NCBI RefSeq assembly: GCF_033473495.1 | Contig: NC_088941.1 | Span: 124,001 to 188,000 of the forward strand | Direction: 5' to 3' | From: Cercospora beticola | Taxonomy: Eukaryota > Ascomycota > Dothideomycetes > Mycosphaerellales > Mycosphaerellaceae | Length of the DNA stretch: 64,000 nucleotides | Shown here: positions 24,414 to 36,309 of the stretch, in pieces | Layout: every line of letters starts with the position of its first letter | Position numbering within the stretch: the stretch's first letter is position 1 | Translations under genes and position numbers: made by a program | The notes under the pieces: generated by a model | Told to the model about the DNA's origin: nothing | Seen by the model: the letters and a program-made list of their open reading frames with translations, nothing else | The model's database searches: none

Positions 24414-27400
24414 CTCCTACTTAGGCTAGATAGTCTTCTGCCTATATTCCTATATTTAAATCTATCTCTAAATTATAATAAGTTATTAGGTACTATAGTT
24501 ATATAGTTAGAGCTATATACCTAATCTATCTCTAAATTATAATAAGTTATTAGGTGCTATAGTTATATAGTTAGAGCTATATACCTAATCTATCTTAGTT
24601 TAACTCCTTAGCCTAGTATCGTATATACTATAGTAACGTTAATACTAGAGTATATACCTTTTGTTTCTCCTCTAGGCTTTTCTCTTTTAGACTATATATA
24701 GATTCCTAGATCCTAATTACTTATTATATATAGCAAGCTACTTCTCCTATAGTATAACTCCTAGGCTTAGTTTTATACGTACTATAATATTTCTAATATT
24801 GCAGTACGTATCTTTTATTAATTATCCTAAGGTCTAGAGTTTAATCTATAGTTAGAGTATAAATCTTTTGCCTTTCTCTATATAAGCTAGAGTTGTCTTA
24901 TAAACTCCTAAAACTATAGCCTATTCTTTAGTTTAGTTAGGCTATTAGCAACTATCTCTTTTATTAGAATATATTCTACTATAACCTTCCTCTACTACTA
25001 GAGATATCTAATATAGTTATATATAATATTAATGTATTTAGATCTCTTATAGGTATATATATCCTTAATAAGAGTTAAAGCTACCTAATTGTCTCCTATA
25101 ATTTATACTAGCCTTAGTTCTCTTACTATATTAGGATATACTTTTATAGTTAGTTAGAATAGGCATTCTCCTACTAACTCTATATAGTCTATCTCCTTTA
25201 AGAGTACTACTAGGAACTAAGATTACTTTATATATATATTTATAGCTATATACTTAGCTTCTATTATTAATATTATAATAGACTTTTGCTTCCTACTTAT
25301 CTAAGAAACTAGAGCTCTATAAAGGAAGAAAATGCTCCTAAGGATTAAGACTCTATCTACTTTATCTATTATATAGTTAGAGTCTAAATATCCTATTAGG
25401 CTTCCTTTATTTCTTCTAAATATTAGTTCTAAGTCTTAGGATAACTTTAGGTACCTTACTAGTTTCTTTAGAGCTTATATATACTTCTTAGTTAGGTCTA
25501 AGATATATAAGCTTAACCTTCTAAGAGAGAAAGCAATATCTAGTCTTATTATAACTATAGGCTATATCTAGGTACTAGTTTAGCTTTAGTACTCTATCTT
25601 ATTCTCTCTCTTATTATATAAGCTTATTAGTTTTAGGCTATTATAACTATCTATTAGTAAGAGAGTTAGGTTAGCTATCTCCTTAGTTATTCCTAGCTTT
25701 ATAAAGTTCTCCTAGATAAAGTATTCTTAATTAAGCTTTAAAGTTCTAGCTTATCTATCTCTTATTAACTTTATCCTAAGGATTTTCTCTAGTTCTCTAA
25801 GATCTTTAATCTTAAATACCTTGCCTAGCTATTCCTTAAACTAAAGTATATCTTCTAGCTTTAGTACTATAATTAGAATATTATCTATATAGGTTAGAAT
25901 TAGAATATTCCTTTCCTAGTAGATAAGAAGGTATAGGTCTACTTCTAATTATATAAACCTAATCTATTTTAACTTTAAGATATAGAGTTTGTTCTAGTCT
26001 CTTACTACTTGCTTTAGTCTATATAAGCTTCTTAGGATTTATAGGACTATATTAGGTAGAATCTTAACTCCTAGTAGTAGAATTATAAAGATTTCTTCTT
26101 AAAGTTTGCTCTTAGTAAATATATTATTTATATCTACTTAGTAGAGTTCTAGATCCTTTTTATAAACTATAGCTATAAATACTCTTAAGGTATTATACCT
26201 AACTATTAGTATAAAGGTCTCTTAGAAATTAACTCTAAACTTCTAAGAGAAACCTCTTATAACTAGTCTTACCTTAAACTTCTTAATAGCTCTACTAATT
26301 AATCTCTTTATATTAAATACCTACTTAGATATAATAAGGTTTACTCCTTTAGGTAGAATAACCTCTATCTAGGTATTATTACTTCTTTATATAGTTAGTT
26401 CCTTTTAGACTATATCCTTCTATATATATCTCTATTTAGAATCCTAAATTATCTCTTTATAGAACTTTAGAATAGGCACCTCTTATCTCTATATAGAGAC
26501 TTAAGAGGTAATTGCTATAAATATAGATTCTTAGACCTCTAATAGAGCTTCCTAAATCTACTCCTATTCTTAGCCTTAGACTTAGCTAAGGAATACTCTA
26601 TAGTACTTAGTACTTAGCTTCTCCTCCTATCTATATTCTCTCTATTTCTTCTAAAGTACTTATTTTATTATTATACTATAAGCTTTTAGCTCTAGGCCTA
26701 GTCCTTTATCTAAGATAGATCTCCTTCTCTTTTAGCTATAGGTTTAGTCTTAGTTCTCTTCCTAATCCTTATGTTTTTATAGGTCCTACTATATAATAGT
26801 TAATCCTTTTGCTTTTAAATATAGTCTCCTACTAGTACTAGGACTAGCTTGTCTATTATTTTCCTAGCTTAACTTAGGTAGTTTAGTAGTTCTACTTTTC
26901 TCCTACTAGAGTTATAGTTCCCTAGAGTTTTCTTCTTCTAGATCCTCTATTCTCTAGTACTCCTTCTTATCCTTTAGTAGAGGTAGTAACTATATAAAGA
27001 GTATTTAGCTAGGACCTATAGGTTTAGTTACTATAGCTATAGGTATAGTAGCTATAGAAAGTATAACTACTATTAGCTTCTTTAGAGGTCTACTAACTAG
27101 GTTTCTAATAGGTATACTACTTACTTAATTAAGCTTAGGAATATTTAGCTCTATATCTCCTCCTTTCTTATACTTAAACTAAGTAGTAGTACTATAGGCT
27201 TTAATAGCTCTTATATTAGGCTCCTAGAAGAGCTATATTTTAGTAGTATTAGGAATATACCTAATAAATATAGTATTTTTGCTTCTATTTATTAGTTTAT
27301 CTAATCTTATTCTAGCTAGCTAGGACTTAGGATCTATATAGACTACTACTTTGTAACTCTAAACTCTAAAGTATAATACTAAGAGTTAAATACCTAAAAA

Positions 27401-30140
27401 GGCTTCCTTAGATAATACTTTAAATTTATTAATTTTTAGACTATTAGGAAAGGAATTTCTAATAACTATATAGACTACTAAAGCTTCTAGCTAGAATTTA
27501 ATAGGTATATAGGTATCTTCTAGTATTGCTTTTATATAGTCTTTAGAGGTTTAGATTAACCTTTTAACTACTCTATTCTAGATAGAGTTATATACTTTAG
27601 TTATATAGAAGGAAATTCTATATTCCTTCTTCTATTACTTTAGTATAGTAAGAAGCTCTCTTACTCTATTACTCCTTATAATCTAGAGGGAGTTACCTAA
27701 TTATAGCTTAGCTTTTACTTTCTAGTTTTTAAGGATACTTAGTATATTTTCTCTAGACTTTATTAGGAAAGTCTATTTCTTTTTTAAGAAGTTATTAATA
27801 ATCTTAAGCTATTATTTATATCCTAATTTTAAGATAGGTAAAGGACTATAAATATTAATAGAAACTAGAGATAACTTTTAGAGTTTCCTTTTAGTTTCTT
27901 TTCTTTTATATTTCTTTATTTTTACTAAGAAATATACTCTATAAGGTTAGTATTTCTTTAGAATAGGAATCTAAGCCTTTAAGTTAGATACTTTATATAG
28001 GTTTCTAAGAAGACTTTTTCTAAAATATATAAGTCTTCTATACTAAAGCTCCTACTACTTCTAAGTTTTTTCTTAAGCTTTAAAGATATAGGCTTTATTC
28101 TTTTAGTTTTAATTAAAGTATAATATTATAAGCTCCTATAATATATTATTAATCTCCTTAATAAATAGTACTTCTTCTAATAGTTTTATTTAGATAACTA
28201 GTTTCCTAGATAATAAAATAAGTATAAATTTTAGTAGTTAAATACTATACTACTAGCTAAATTAGCTCTAAGAAATAAGATTTACTCCTAGACTAGGTAT
28301 AAAGAGAATATTCTTAAGAATAATCTATTTTCCTCTTTTTCTACTTATTACTATATTTTCTATATATATAGCTATTAAATAGCTACTTCTAACTTTAATC
28401 TACTTTTTCCTCTAAAGAGATTTTAGTTCTCTAAAAAGTAATTCTTAGTTAGTTATATATAATAAAGTATAGAAGTTAAGTAGCTATCTTAATAGTATAT
28501 ACTTGCCTTTTGCTTCTATAGTTAAGTATATAACTTTATTAATATTATTATCCTCTAATAGAGATTAAGATACTTTAGATACTATAGAAAGCTCTATATC
28601 TTCTTAGGTAGTATATATCTTCTTAGAAAACTTCCTTAAAGTTTATTTCTTTTTAAGAGATTAGACTTTTAAGTTAAGTTTCTTTACTATTTCTTTTAAT
28701 ACTTCTTTATTTAGTAAAGATCTCCTTCTAAATATACTTTTTCTAAGTAGTATTCTTCTTTTCTCTACTCTACTAGCCTATTTTAAGTTAATAGTTCTTT
28801 TAGCTTTATTAAGGTATAGATACTTAGTAATACCTCTAAAATGCTCCTCCTTATAGAAGTAGTATTTTAGCTTTATGCCTTAGATCCCTCTTCTCTTAGT
28901 AAATATTACTATTTCTTATAACTAGTATCTATACTATATTAACTCCTCTACTTTAAGGAGTTAGAGGATTTCTTTAGAGTCTAAGTTCTTCTAAGCTTAG
29001 ATAGTCTGCCTTATACTTTTATACTTAGCTAGGAGTATAAAGAGCAGATACTTAATCCTTATATTAGGAGTCTTATAGTATAACTCTCTCTAGTTAATCT
29101 CTATAATCCTCCTCCTAAGATTGCTAAGGTAGACCTATAATTTCCTAATTATATCCTTTAGTTCTATTTTAAAGGTTATAAATTCTTAGATAATAGCTAT
29201 TATATATACCTATTAGACTTTGCTATATTTCCTATATAGCTTTGTCTAGATATTATATACTCTTGTCTTATCTATTACCTTATCTTAGTTATCTATATAA
29301 AGACTTTCTATTAGAATATAGATTGCCTTTATATTATCCTTCTGCTATTTTAGGCTAAACTCTAAAAAGGCAGTACCTTTCTCTTTACTTAATAAAGCCT
29401 TAGATAAAGCCTTAGATAACTTAGCTAAGGTAGGTACTAATAATCCCTTTAAGTCTAAGATTGTCTAGAAGATTTCTTTTCCTCTAAGTATATTTTCCTA
29501 TAGCTTAAACTATAGTCTCTAGTTCTCCCTTATTAGGATTAGTGTTCTCCTCCTATCTAACTTACTTATTAAATCTATTTCTACAAAATTAAACAAACAA
29601 ATCTAAACTCTAGAAATATAAGCTCTTTTAATCTAATTAGCAGCTTCTAGATTTCTGCCTTCCCTAGTTACTAAGACTCTTCTCTCTTAGATAAGGTATC
29701 TAAGGACTCTTCTCTCTTATAGGAGTTAGTTAGGTTCTTAGGTAGAGAACCTCTAAAAGATCTACCTTCTTAGAAGGGCACTACTAGCTAGTTCTAAGGT
29801 ATTAGCAGTACTTAGTACTTAGGCCTAGTCTTATCTACTTAGGTACTATAGTCTAAGGCTAATCCTTTCTTCTTTATACTCCTTTAGTATGCCTCTCTTT
29901 TAAAGCAGAGTGTGCCTTACTAGGCTTTTCTCTGTCTTACCTGCCCTTTAGGGACTTCTAGCTTATAACTAGGATCTTCTAAAGCTTTAAGGCAGTGTAG
30001 ATAGGATATGCCTCTAGTCTTCCTTATGCTCTTTTCCTGCTTCTCTGTCTAGTTAATACTATAGGTCCTATAAGAGGTAACACGTGTTACTTTAAGGATA
30101 AGAAGGCTAACTCTTTCTACTTAGGGCCTCTCTGCAAACC
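24414..30140 (-). pseudogene. Nested Copia gag-pol remains, no open frame
   Basis: Internal region of the nested element. Recognisable pieces on the minus strand are the RT core near 25871-25893 and the gag zinc knuckle near 28831-28868. The remainder has stop codons in all frames. A near-duplicate of about 75 bp (CTAAATTATAATAAGTTATTAGG) occurs twice at 24461-24594. Confidence 0.6.
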
Positions 30141-30153
30141 CGGGCTTATAACC
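30140..30153 (-). other. Primer-binding site of nested Copia (initiator tRNA half-molecule type)
   Basis: Read on the minus strand, GGTTATAAGCCCGG begins directly after the 5' LTR. It is complementary to a sequence like the initiator tRNA-Met anticodon stem-loop (CGGGCTCATAACC) with one G to A change. Copia-type elements are known to be primed by the internally cleaved initiator tRNA. Confidence 0.6.
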
Positions 30154-30383
30154 TGTTAAATTGTATTCTCGTAGGCACTCGTCGGATAGGTATAATATAG
30201 TAGAAGTAGAGACAATAAGTAGGAACTAACCGAGTTGATTGTGTTAGTTAGTTATAGGTTGCATCTTACTCCTAAGATAGGTATTAGCTAGGTTATGTAA
30301 CCTAGTGTTACATAACCTATGTTACCTAATCCTGATCCCTAAAGTGTCTCTTAGAATGTCTAACTGGACTGCACTTTCCAACA
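30154..30383 (-). repeat. Right LTR (5' LTR) of nested Copia, lightly RIPed
   Basis: 230 bp with canonical ends TGTTAAATTG and TTTCCAACA. It keeps many TG/CA steps that the left copy has lost. Confidence 0.88.
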
Positions 30384-30388
30384 GTAGA
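30384..30388. repeat. Target-site duplication of the nested element (right copy)
   Basis: GTAGA, identical to 24179-24183; outer-element sequence resumes at 30389. Confidence 0.85.
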
Positions 30389-30847
30389 TCTAGAATCGTT
30401 GTTTCTAGAGCTAGGATCTAGTAGATTATTAGACGTATCTAGAAAGATTTGATTTTTGCTACTAGAGGAAGCTTAGACCGGGTCCGAGCTTACTCTAGAA
30501 TTTCCAAGCGAGATAGTCGATTCTAGAGGCGTTTCTTCTCTATTCTTAGAAGGTTTATAGTATTGCCCTTCTAATATAGTAACGTCTCGCGCCCAAACTA
30601 CCCTCCTAGACTCTAAATCGTATAGCTTATAGATATTTAAGTCGCTATACCCTATAAGAATCGCTTTCTTAGCTCGAGTGTCTAGTTTCTTAGCTTTTAC
30701 TCGAGTATAGTAAGCTATAGAACCGAAGATTCTTATATTATCTAGATTAGGAGGCTTGTTATATCTTAATTCGTAAGGGGATTTAAAGCCTAACGACGAG
30801 TACGGTGTTCTATTATATAGGAATATAGCCGCTTCTAAAGCCTCGCC

Positions 30848-31144
30848 CTAAAACGTCTTAGGAAGCCCCGATTCTAGTAATAAGGCGCGTACTTTGCCTA
30901 AAAGTGTCCTATTAGGTCGTTCTATAAGCCCGTTTTGTTCGGGGTTATAAGGGCTACTAAGCTCGTGTTTTACGCCGCTATTCTTAAGTAGGGTTTCTAC
31001 TTTAGAACTAACGAGCTCTTTTGCGTTATCGCTTTTTAAGACTTTTAGTCTAGGACGTTTATTACTAGAATTCGAGTCAGAATTCTCGGTACGTAGTTTA
31101 AAGTCTTTAAAACACGAGAAAGCTTCGGATTTTCTAGAAATCAA
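30848..31144 (-). pseudogene. Outer Copia integrase core fragment
   Basis: Longest surviving open piece in the block (98 codons). It encodes LKSDNAKELVSSKVETLL and GVKHELSSPYNPEQNGLIER, i.e. the D-x(n)-E part of a Ty1/Copia rve integrase with the usual SPYxPxQNGxxER signature. The first D of the DDE triad lies further right beyond a stop. The frame continues as a RIPed gag-pol toward 32.9 kb. Confidence 0.85.
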
Positions 31145-32164
31145 ATTCGCCTCTATATACCTAGTATAATTATCGATAAAACTAATAAAGTAACGATACC
31201 CTTTATTAGTAGGAGGCTCTATAGGGCCGCAAATATCGCAGCTTACTTTATCTAGATAACTCTTAGCTTTCTCGGTTATAGCGCGACTTATTTTACGAGT
31301 ATGTTTACTAGAAATACATACCTCGCACGTAGGGCTTATATTCTCGGCAGATACCCCTAATCTTTTAAGAGTATTATCGCCTATATGCCCTAATCGTTTA
31401 TGCCAAATATCGGCGTCGCTTTTAGACTCTAAATAGAGTGCCTCTTCCTTTACTTCCTTAGAATAAGGAGTAGGAATAGAGATATTTAACTTATAGAGCG
31501 ATTTATTAAGGATTGCCTTAGTTAATAAATCGTTCTGCGAGTTAAATAACTCTATTACGCCGTTCTTAAGTCGGGCATAAACATTACGGGTATCTAGCTG
31601 CGAAAGCGAGACTAGATTAAGCCGGAATTCCGGTGTATATAGGTAGTTAGTTAGAATAGCGACTTTATTAGTATCTTTAAATCGTATTCTAACGTTGCCT
31701 ACCCCGTAGGAGGTTATAGTACCCGAGTTCCCCTACCTTATAGTAGTAGTCTTATTAGTAAAAGTCGTAAAATACGATCTATTACTAATAATATGTCGGC
31801 TAGCACCCGAATCTAGGACCTAATCCTGATTTTCTATAGAGGTAGTCCGAGCTCCCTCTAGAGGTATCCGAGCTTCCTCTAGAGTCGGATTACTAGAATT
31901 CGAGTTTCTAGAGTAAAGAGAGATTGCTTCTTCTTCTAGAGTCTCGATTCTAGACGCCCGAGCTTCCTCTAACGGAGAATTAACTATATAGCGCTCTTAA
32001 ATAGAGAAACAGCGAGTAGGGTCGTCTACTAAAGTATATAATAAATCGACTTCCTCCCCTTCTTCGTTAGTTATAAGGATAGGTTCCTTATAACTAGTAG
32101 AGGGCTTAGAGGCGCTATTAGATTCGCGTTTACGCCACTAAGGCGGGCGTTTATTCGGGTGTTT

Positions 32165-32890
32165 ACTATAGGAGTCGTCTTCTAAATACCCCTCTTTCTT
32201 ATAGTACGAGCAGTACTTAGAGGCATCTTTAGAGCCCTTTTTATTAAGGCGTTTAGAGCTCTTACACTTCTGCTTAGTAGCCTTACTACTACTACCGAAT
32301 TTACGCGACGAGCTAGAGTATAATATAGTCTCTTTAGTATTATACCTTCTAGATTCGTCGAGTATATTCGCGAATAGAATCTCTAGAGTAAAGACATCCT
32401 CGTTACTTCTAAGACTTTAACTTATAGAAGTAATAAACGAGTCGTAGTCGTCGTTTAGGTTATTTAGAGTCTAAGCAATAATTACTTGCTTAGGTAGTTC
32501 TATACCCTTCGCCTTAAGTTAATCGTATAGGCGCCGTATAGAGTTAATATAAGACTCTATAGAACCCGAGGATTCTAAAGTCGATTAAAATAGCTCTTTA
32601 TAAAGTAAGAACTTAGAATTAAATCCCTTAGGGGAGTATAATTCTTCGAGCGTATTCTAAGCGTCCTTAGCCGTTGCTTTATTAGAGATTTAAAGCAACG
32701 GGCCGTCCTCTACGCCTAGCCGAATAGCTGCGAGAGCCTTAGCTATAATAGAAAGCTCTAGGTTTTCTTGTTCTAGAGCTTCTAGATAGCCCTTTTCGGT
32801 TAGGTAAGAGCGCATTCTAAGGGCCTAAATCTCGTAGTTTTCTTAGCCCTTTAGGCGCGCAAACGTAAAGGATTTATCGCTTAGAGACAT
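32165..32890 (-). pseudogene. Outer Copia gag remnant with zinc knuckle
   Basis: Starting at ATG 32890 the minus strand reads MSLSDKSFTFARLKG, then ALRMRSYLTEKGYLEALE, a Copia gag (UBN2-type) pattern. TAG stands where Trp (TGG) or Gln (CAG) is expected. Near 32165-32225 a zinc knuckle reads YCSYYKKEGYLEDD, with Cys and His codons changed to Tyr by G to A or C to T. Confidence 0.75.
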
Positions 32891-33314
32891 CTTGTTTTCC
32901 GGCCGAAATTCGTTGTTTTCTCTAGAGAGAATAGCACGGCTAGCAGCTTACTTTCTTAGTTACCCCTTAAGTTTAGCCTTCGCCGTCTATACCCTTTAGT
33001 ATACCGCTTGCTAGGAGGTCCGGCTAGTATAACGGTTTTTCTAACTCCTAGTACTCTTATTTATCCTAGTTTCCTAGGCAAGAGGTAGCAGGGACTATGC
33101 GGGCTACAGGCTCTCTAGTATTAGTCGGTACGGGTATTCTCGCTCGCTAGGATCGTAGGAGAGGTAAAGGGCGTTCCGTAGGCGTCGAAATCGTAGAAAT
33201 CCGTCGAGAAACAAGCGAGATATAGTCGTTCGAAATCGAGGTATCTTGTTTTCTAGAGAAAGTGCTCGAGCTTTCTCTTAGAGTCGTCCGTACGTTTTCT
33301 AGGCTATAAGCAGG

Positions 33315-33328
33315 CCGGGCTTATAACC
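33315..33328 (-). other. Primer-binding site of outer Copia
   Basis: GGTTATAAGCCCGG on the minus strand, directly next to the right LTR. Identical to the nested element's site, including the same change from the initiator tRNA complement. Confidence 0.6.
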
Positions 33329-33979
33329 TTTTAGATTAGCAGAATCGTAATCTAAGTATAGCGGAAGTACTAGAGGAAGCATAGACGTCGTAGGTAGATA
33401 GAGAGTAGTAGTAACAGAGTAAGAGTAAAAGAGTAGAAAGCTTTCCTTGCTTACTTAGTCGACTATACTACGCGCTATAGGCCTTCTTATATACTCTATT
33501 ACTGCGTACTAGAAGGTTCTACGTACGCGCAATCGCGTACGAGTACTAGGCAACTCTAGGACTAGTAATACTAAGAATAGGGCCTTATAGAATAGCTTAG
33601 AATACTATAGAATATCGATTTGTAATCGATGTTCTACGAGGTTCCTTCGGTTTCTAGAAGCTACTCTAGAAGGATACCGGTAGAAACTTCTAGTCTACTG
33701 CTTATGTAGTCGCTCTAGAGGTTTCTAGAACCTTCTAGCCTAAAAGGGTAGTTAGATAGGGGTCCCCCTAGTTACCTTCCGAATTAGGAAGGTATTAGGT
33801 TAGGTTACGTAACTATTAGGTAATATTACGTAACTGTTAGGTAGTGTTACGTAACTATTAGGTAATAGTTACGTAATCGTAACCTAATACTCTAAAAGGG
33901 TAGTTTATATAGTACTCTCTTATCCGCCTACCTAATTAGGAAATAGGGTCTAGGATAAGCTAAGCTTACCCTTCTAAGA
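33329..33979 (-). repeat. Right LTR (5' LTR) of the outer Copia element
   Basis: About 651 bp matching 21544-22183. The 21-bp TTACGTAACT tandem units are at 33793-33890. The base after the shared end begins the 150-bp repeat array, not HET-gene sequence. Confidence 0.85.
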
Positions 33980-33984
33980 GATTT

Positions 33985-35750
33985 CTAGCTTTAATTCTAG
34001 ATCCTTAGAGTAGTAGGAGGTCTAATAATATTTACTATAGGTCGAGAATATCGTTTTAGCTTAAGAAATCTAATTCCTAGCTTAGAAGTATAAATTCTAG
34101 CTTCTAGATCTAGATTCTAAGACTAGATTCTAGATTCTTACTTTAGAATCTAGATTATAGCTCTAAAAACAAGATTCTAGCTTCTAAGACGAGATTCCTA
34201 ACTTAGATTATAGATTCTAGTAGCTTCTACTACTTCTATAATTAATAATTTATACTAGGAATCTCGTTTTAAGCTAAGGAATCTAGATTCTAGTACTAAA
34301 AACGAGATTCTAGTACTAAAAACGAAATTCTAGCTTCTAAAACGAGATTCTACTACCCCCTACTACTTCTAAAATCTAGATACTATACTAGGAATCTCGT
34401 TTTAAGCTAAGGAATCTAGATTATAGTACTAAAAATAAGATTCTAGTACTAAACACGAGATTCTAGTAAGATTCTAGCTTCTAAAACGAGATACTAGTTT
34501 CTAAAATAAGATTCCCGACTTAGATTATAGATTCTAGTAGTTTCTACTACTTCTAGAATCTATAAGTTATACTAGGAATCTCGTTTTAGCTTAAGGAATC
34601 TAGATTCTAGCTTTAAAAATAAGATTCTAGCTCTTAAAACAAGATTCCTAATATAGTATTTAGATTATAAGTATAGTAGAAACTATTAGAATCTAGAATC
34701 TAAGTCGGGAATCTTATTTTACTCTAAGGAATCTAGATTCTAGAGCTAAAAACGAGATTCTAGCTTAAAAATCTAGATTCTAGTACTTTAATCGAGATTC
34801 CTCTACTAGAATCTAGATTCTAAAAGTAGTAGAAGCTATTAGAATTTAAAATATAAGTTAGGTATCTCGTTTTAACTTAAGGAATCTAGATTCTAGCTCT
34901 AAAAATTAGATTTTAGCTTTAAAAATAGAATTCTAGTAAGATTCTAGCTTCTAAAACTAGATTCCTAATAGAGTATCTAGACTCTAGAAGTATTAGAGGT
35001 AGTTAGAATCTAGAACCTAGATCGGGAATCTCGTTTGACTCTAAGGAATCTAGATTCTAGCTCTAAAAATAAAATTCTAGCTTTAAAATCGAAAGTCTAG
35101 AAGATTCTAGCTTTTAAAACGAGATTCCTATTATAGTATCTAGATTCTTAGAGTAGTAGAAGCTACTAGAATTTATAATTTATATTAGGAATCTCGTTTT
35201 AGCTTAAGGAATCTAAGTTAAAGCTCTAAAATTAAATCCTAGCTCTAAAAACTAGATTCTAGCTCTTAAAATAAGATTCCTAGTATAGTATCTAGATTCT
35301 TAAAGTAGTAAAAATAATTAGAATCTAGAATCTAAGTCGGGAATCTTGTTTTACTATAAGGAATTTAGATTCTAGTACTAAAAATAAAATTCTAGTACTA
35401 GAAATAAGATTCTAGCTCTTAAAATAAAATTTCTTTTATAGTATCTAGATTCTAAAAGTAGTAGAACTTATTAGAGCCTAGAATATAAGTCGGGAATCTC
35501 GTTTTACTATAAGGAATCTAGATTTTAGCTCTAAAAATAAGATTCTAGCTCTAAAAACGAAATTCTAGCTATTAAAACGAGATTCCTAGCTTAGTATTTA
35601 GATTCTAGAAGTAGTAGAAGCTATTAAAAGCTAAAATCTATATCGAGAATCTTATTTTACTATAAGGAATCTCGATTCTAGCTTAAAAATCGATATTCTA
35701 GCTCTAAAAATAAAATTCTAGCTTTTAAAATAGTTACCTTATAGTATTAC
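33985..35750. repeat. Degenerate tandem array, about 150-bp period
   Basis: The phrase GGAATCTCGTTTTAGCTAAG followed by GAATCTAGATTCTAG recurs about ten times, at roughly 34255, 34388, 34570, 34695, 34857, 35020, 35190, 35337, 35488 and 35640 (spacing 125-182 bp). Each unit also has several copies of a shorter phrase, TCTAGCTCTAAAAACGAGAT, and a TAGTAGAAGCTA phrase. It is AT-rich and RIP-like. No coding potential. Confidence 0.75.
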
Positions 35751-36309
35751 TAGAATAGTTCTTAGGTCTATTCTAGATAAGCCTACGACGTATAAAGGCT
35801 AGTAGTCTTATTATGCTTTAGATCTTATATACGTATTATAAGTAGTCGATAGTCTAGTATATATATAGAGCTACCCTTCCTACTATATACCTTCTATAGT
35901 TATAATATCGGTCCTTTAGCTATAATATAGCGATAGGCATCCTATATATACTAAGAAAACGATAGTAAGAGGCGCTTATAAGAAAACGCTAGAGCTAGTA
36001 GTAAGTCCTTATATATAGTAAGGGAGGTTCCTTAAACTTATCGAGCTATAGATAGACTTAAAATAGCTCGTTCTCGTCGGTATCCTTAAATAAGAATTAG
36101 TTTCGCGGCTAGCTTACTAAGCGATTTAGCTTTTCTTTTGCTACGTATTAATCCTTTTATACTAGTCCTCGAATCGCTTTATTTCTATTTTATTTCTAAA
36201 TTCGCTCGTACGCTAGATAACTTCGTTATATACTACTTAACTAATTACTAGTTCTACTATAGTATAAGAGCTAGGAGTATATAGCTCGAGAGGCGTAGCT
36301 TATTAGATA
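35751..36309. other. AT-rich RIPed sequence, unassigned
   Basis: AT-rich sequence, rich in TA and poor in CA, between the satellite and the long RIPed frame. It may be the 5' part of the latter, but the frame could not be followed with confidence. Confidence 0.4.

Larger units (their letters stand above)
24184..30383 (-). mobile_element. Nested Copia LTR retrotransposon
   Basis: 6.2-kb element flanked by 230-bp LTRs and a perfect 5-bp duplication (GTAGA), inserted in the outer Copia element. Minus-strand remnants: a gag zinc knuckle near 28831-28868, where Cys codons have become Tyr, and an RT core YIDNILI at 25871-25893, a decayed YVDDxLI. Gag lies right of RT, in agreement with Ty1/Copia in minus orientation. 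The internal part is extremely AT-rich, dominated by TA, AG and CT steps, and almost free of CG and CA between about 24.9 and 29.9 kb. RIP is much lighter from about 29.9 kb to the right LTR. No ORF survives. Confidence 0.85.
21544..33979 (-). mobile_element. Degenerate Copia LTR retrotransposon (outer element)
   Basis: LTRs at 21544-22183 and 33329-33979 flank about 4.9 kb of own internal sequence plus a nested 6.2-kb element. Coding is on the minus strand. Gag begins at ATG 32890 and has a zinc knuckle near 32165-32225. The integrase core is at 30848-31144, and an RT block with YVDDML lies at 23392-23412. Order from right to left is gag, integrase, RT, so Ty1/Copia. TGG and CAG/CAA codons have become TAG/TAA throughout, as expected from RIP, so nothing is functional. 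CpG is still frequent. It sits in the exon of a HET gene on the left, but no matching target duplication or HET sequence follows the right LTR. Confidence 0.85.
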
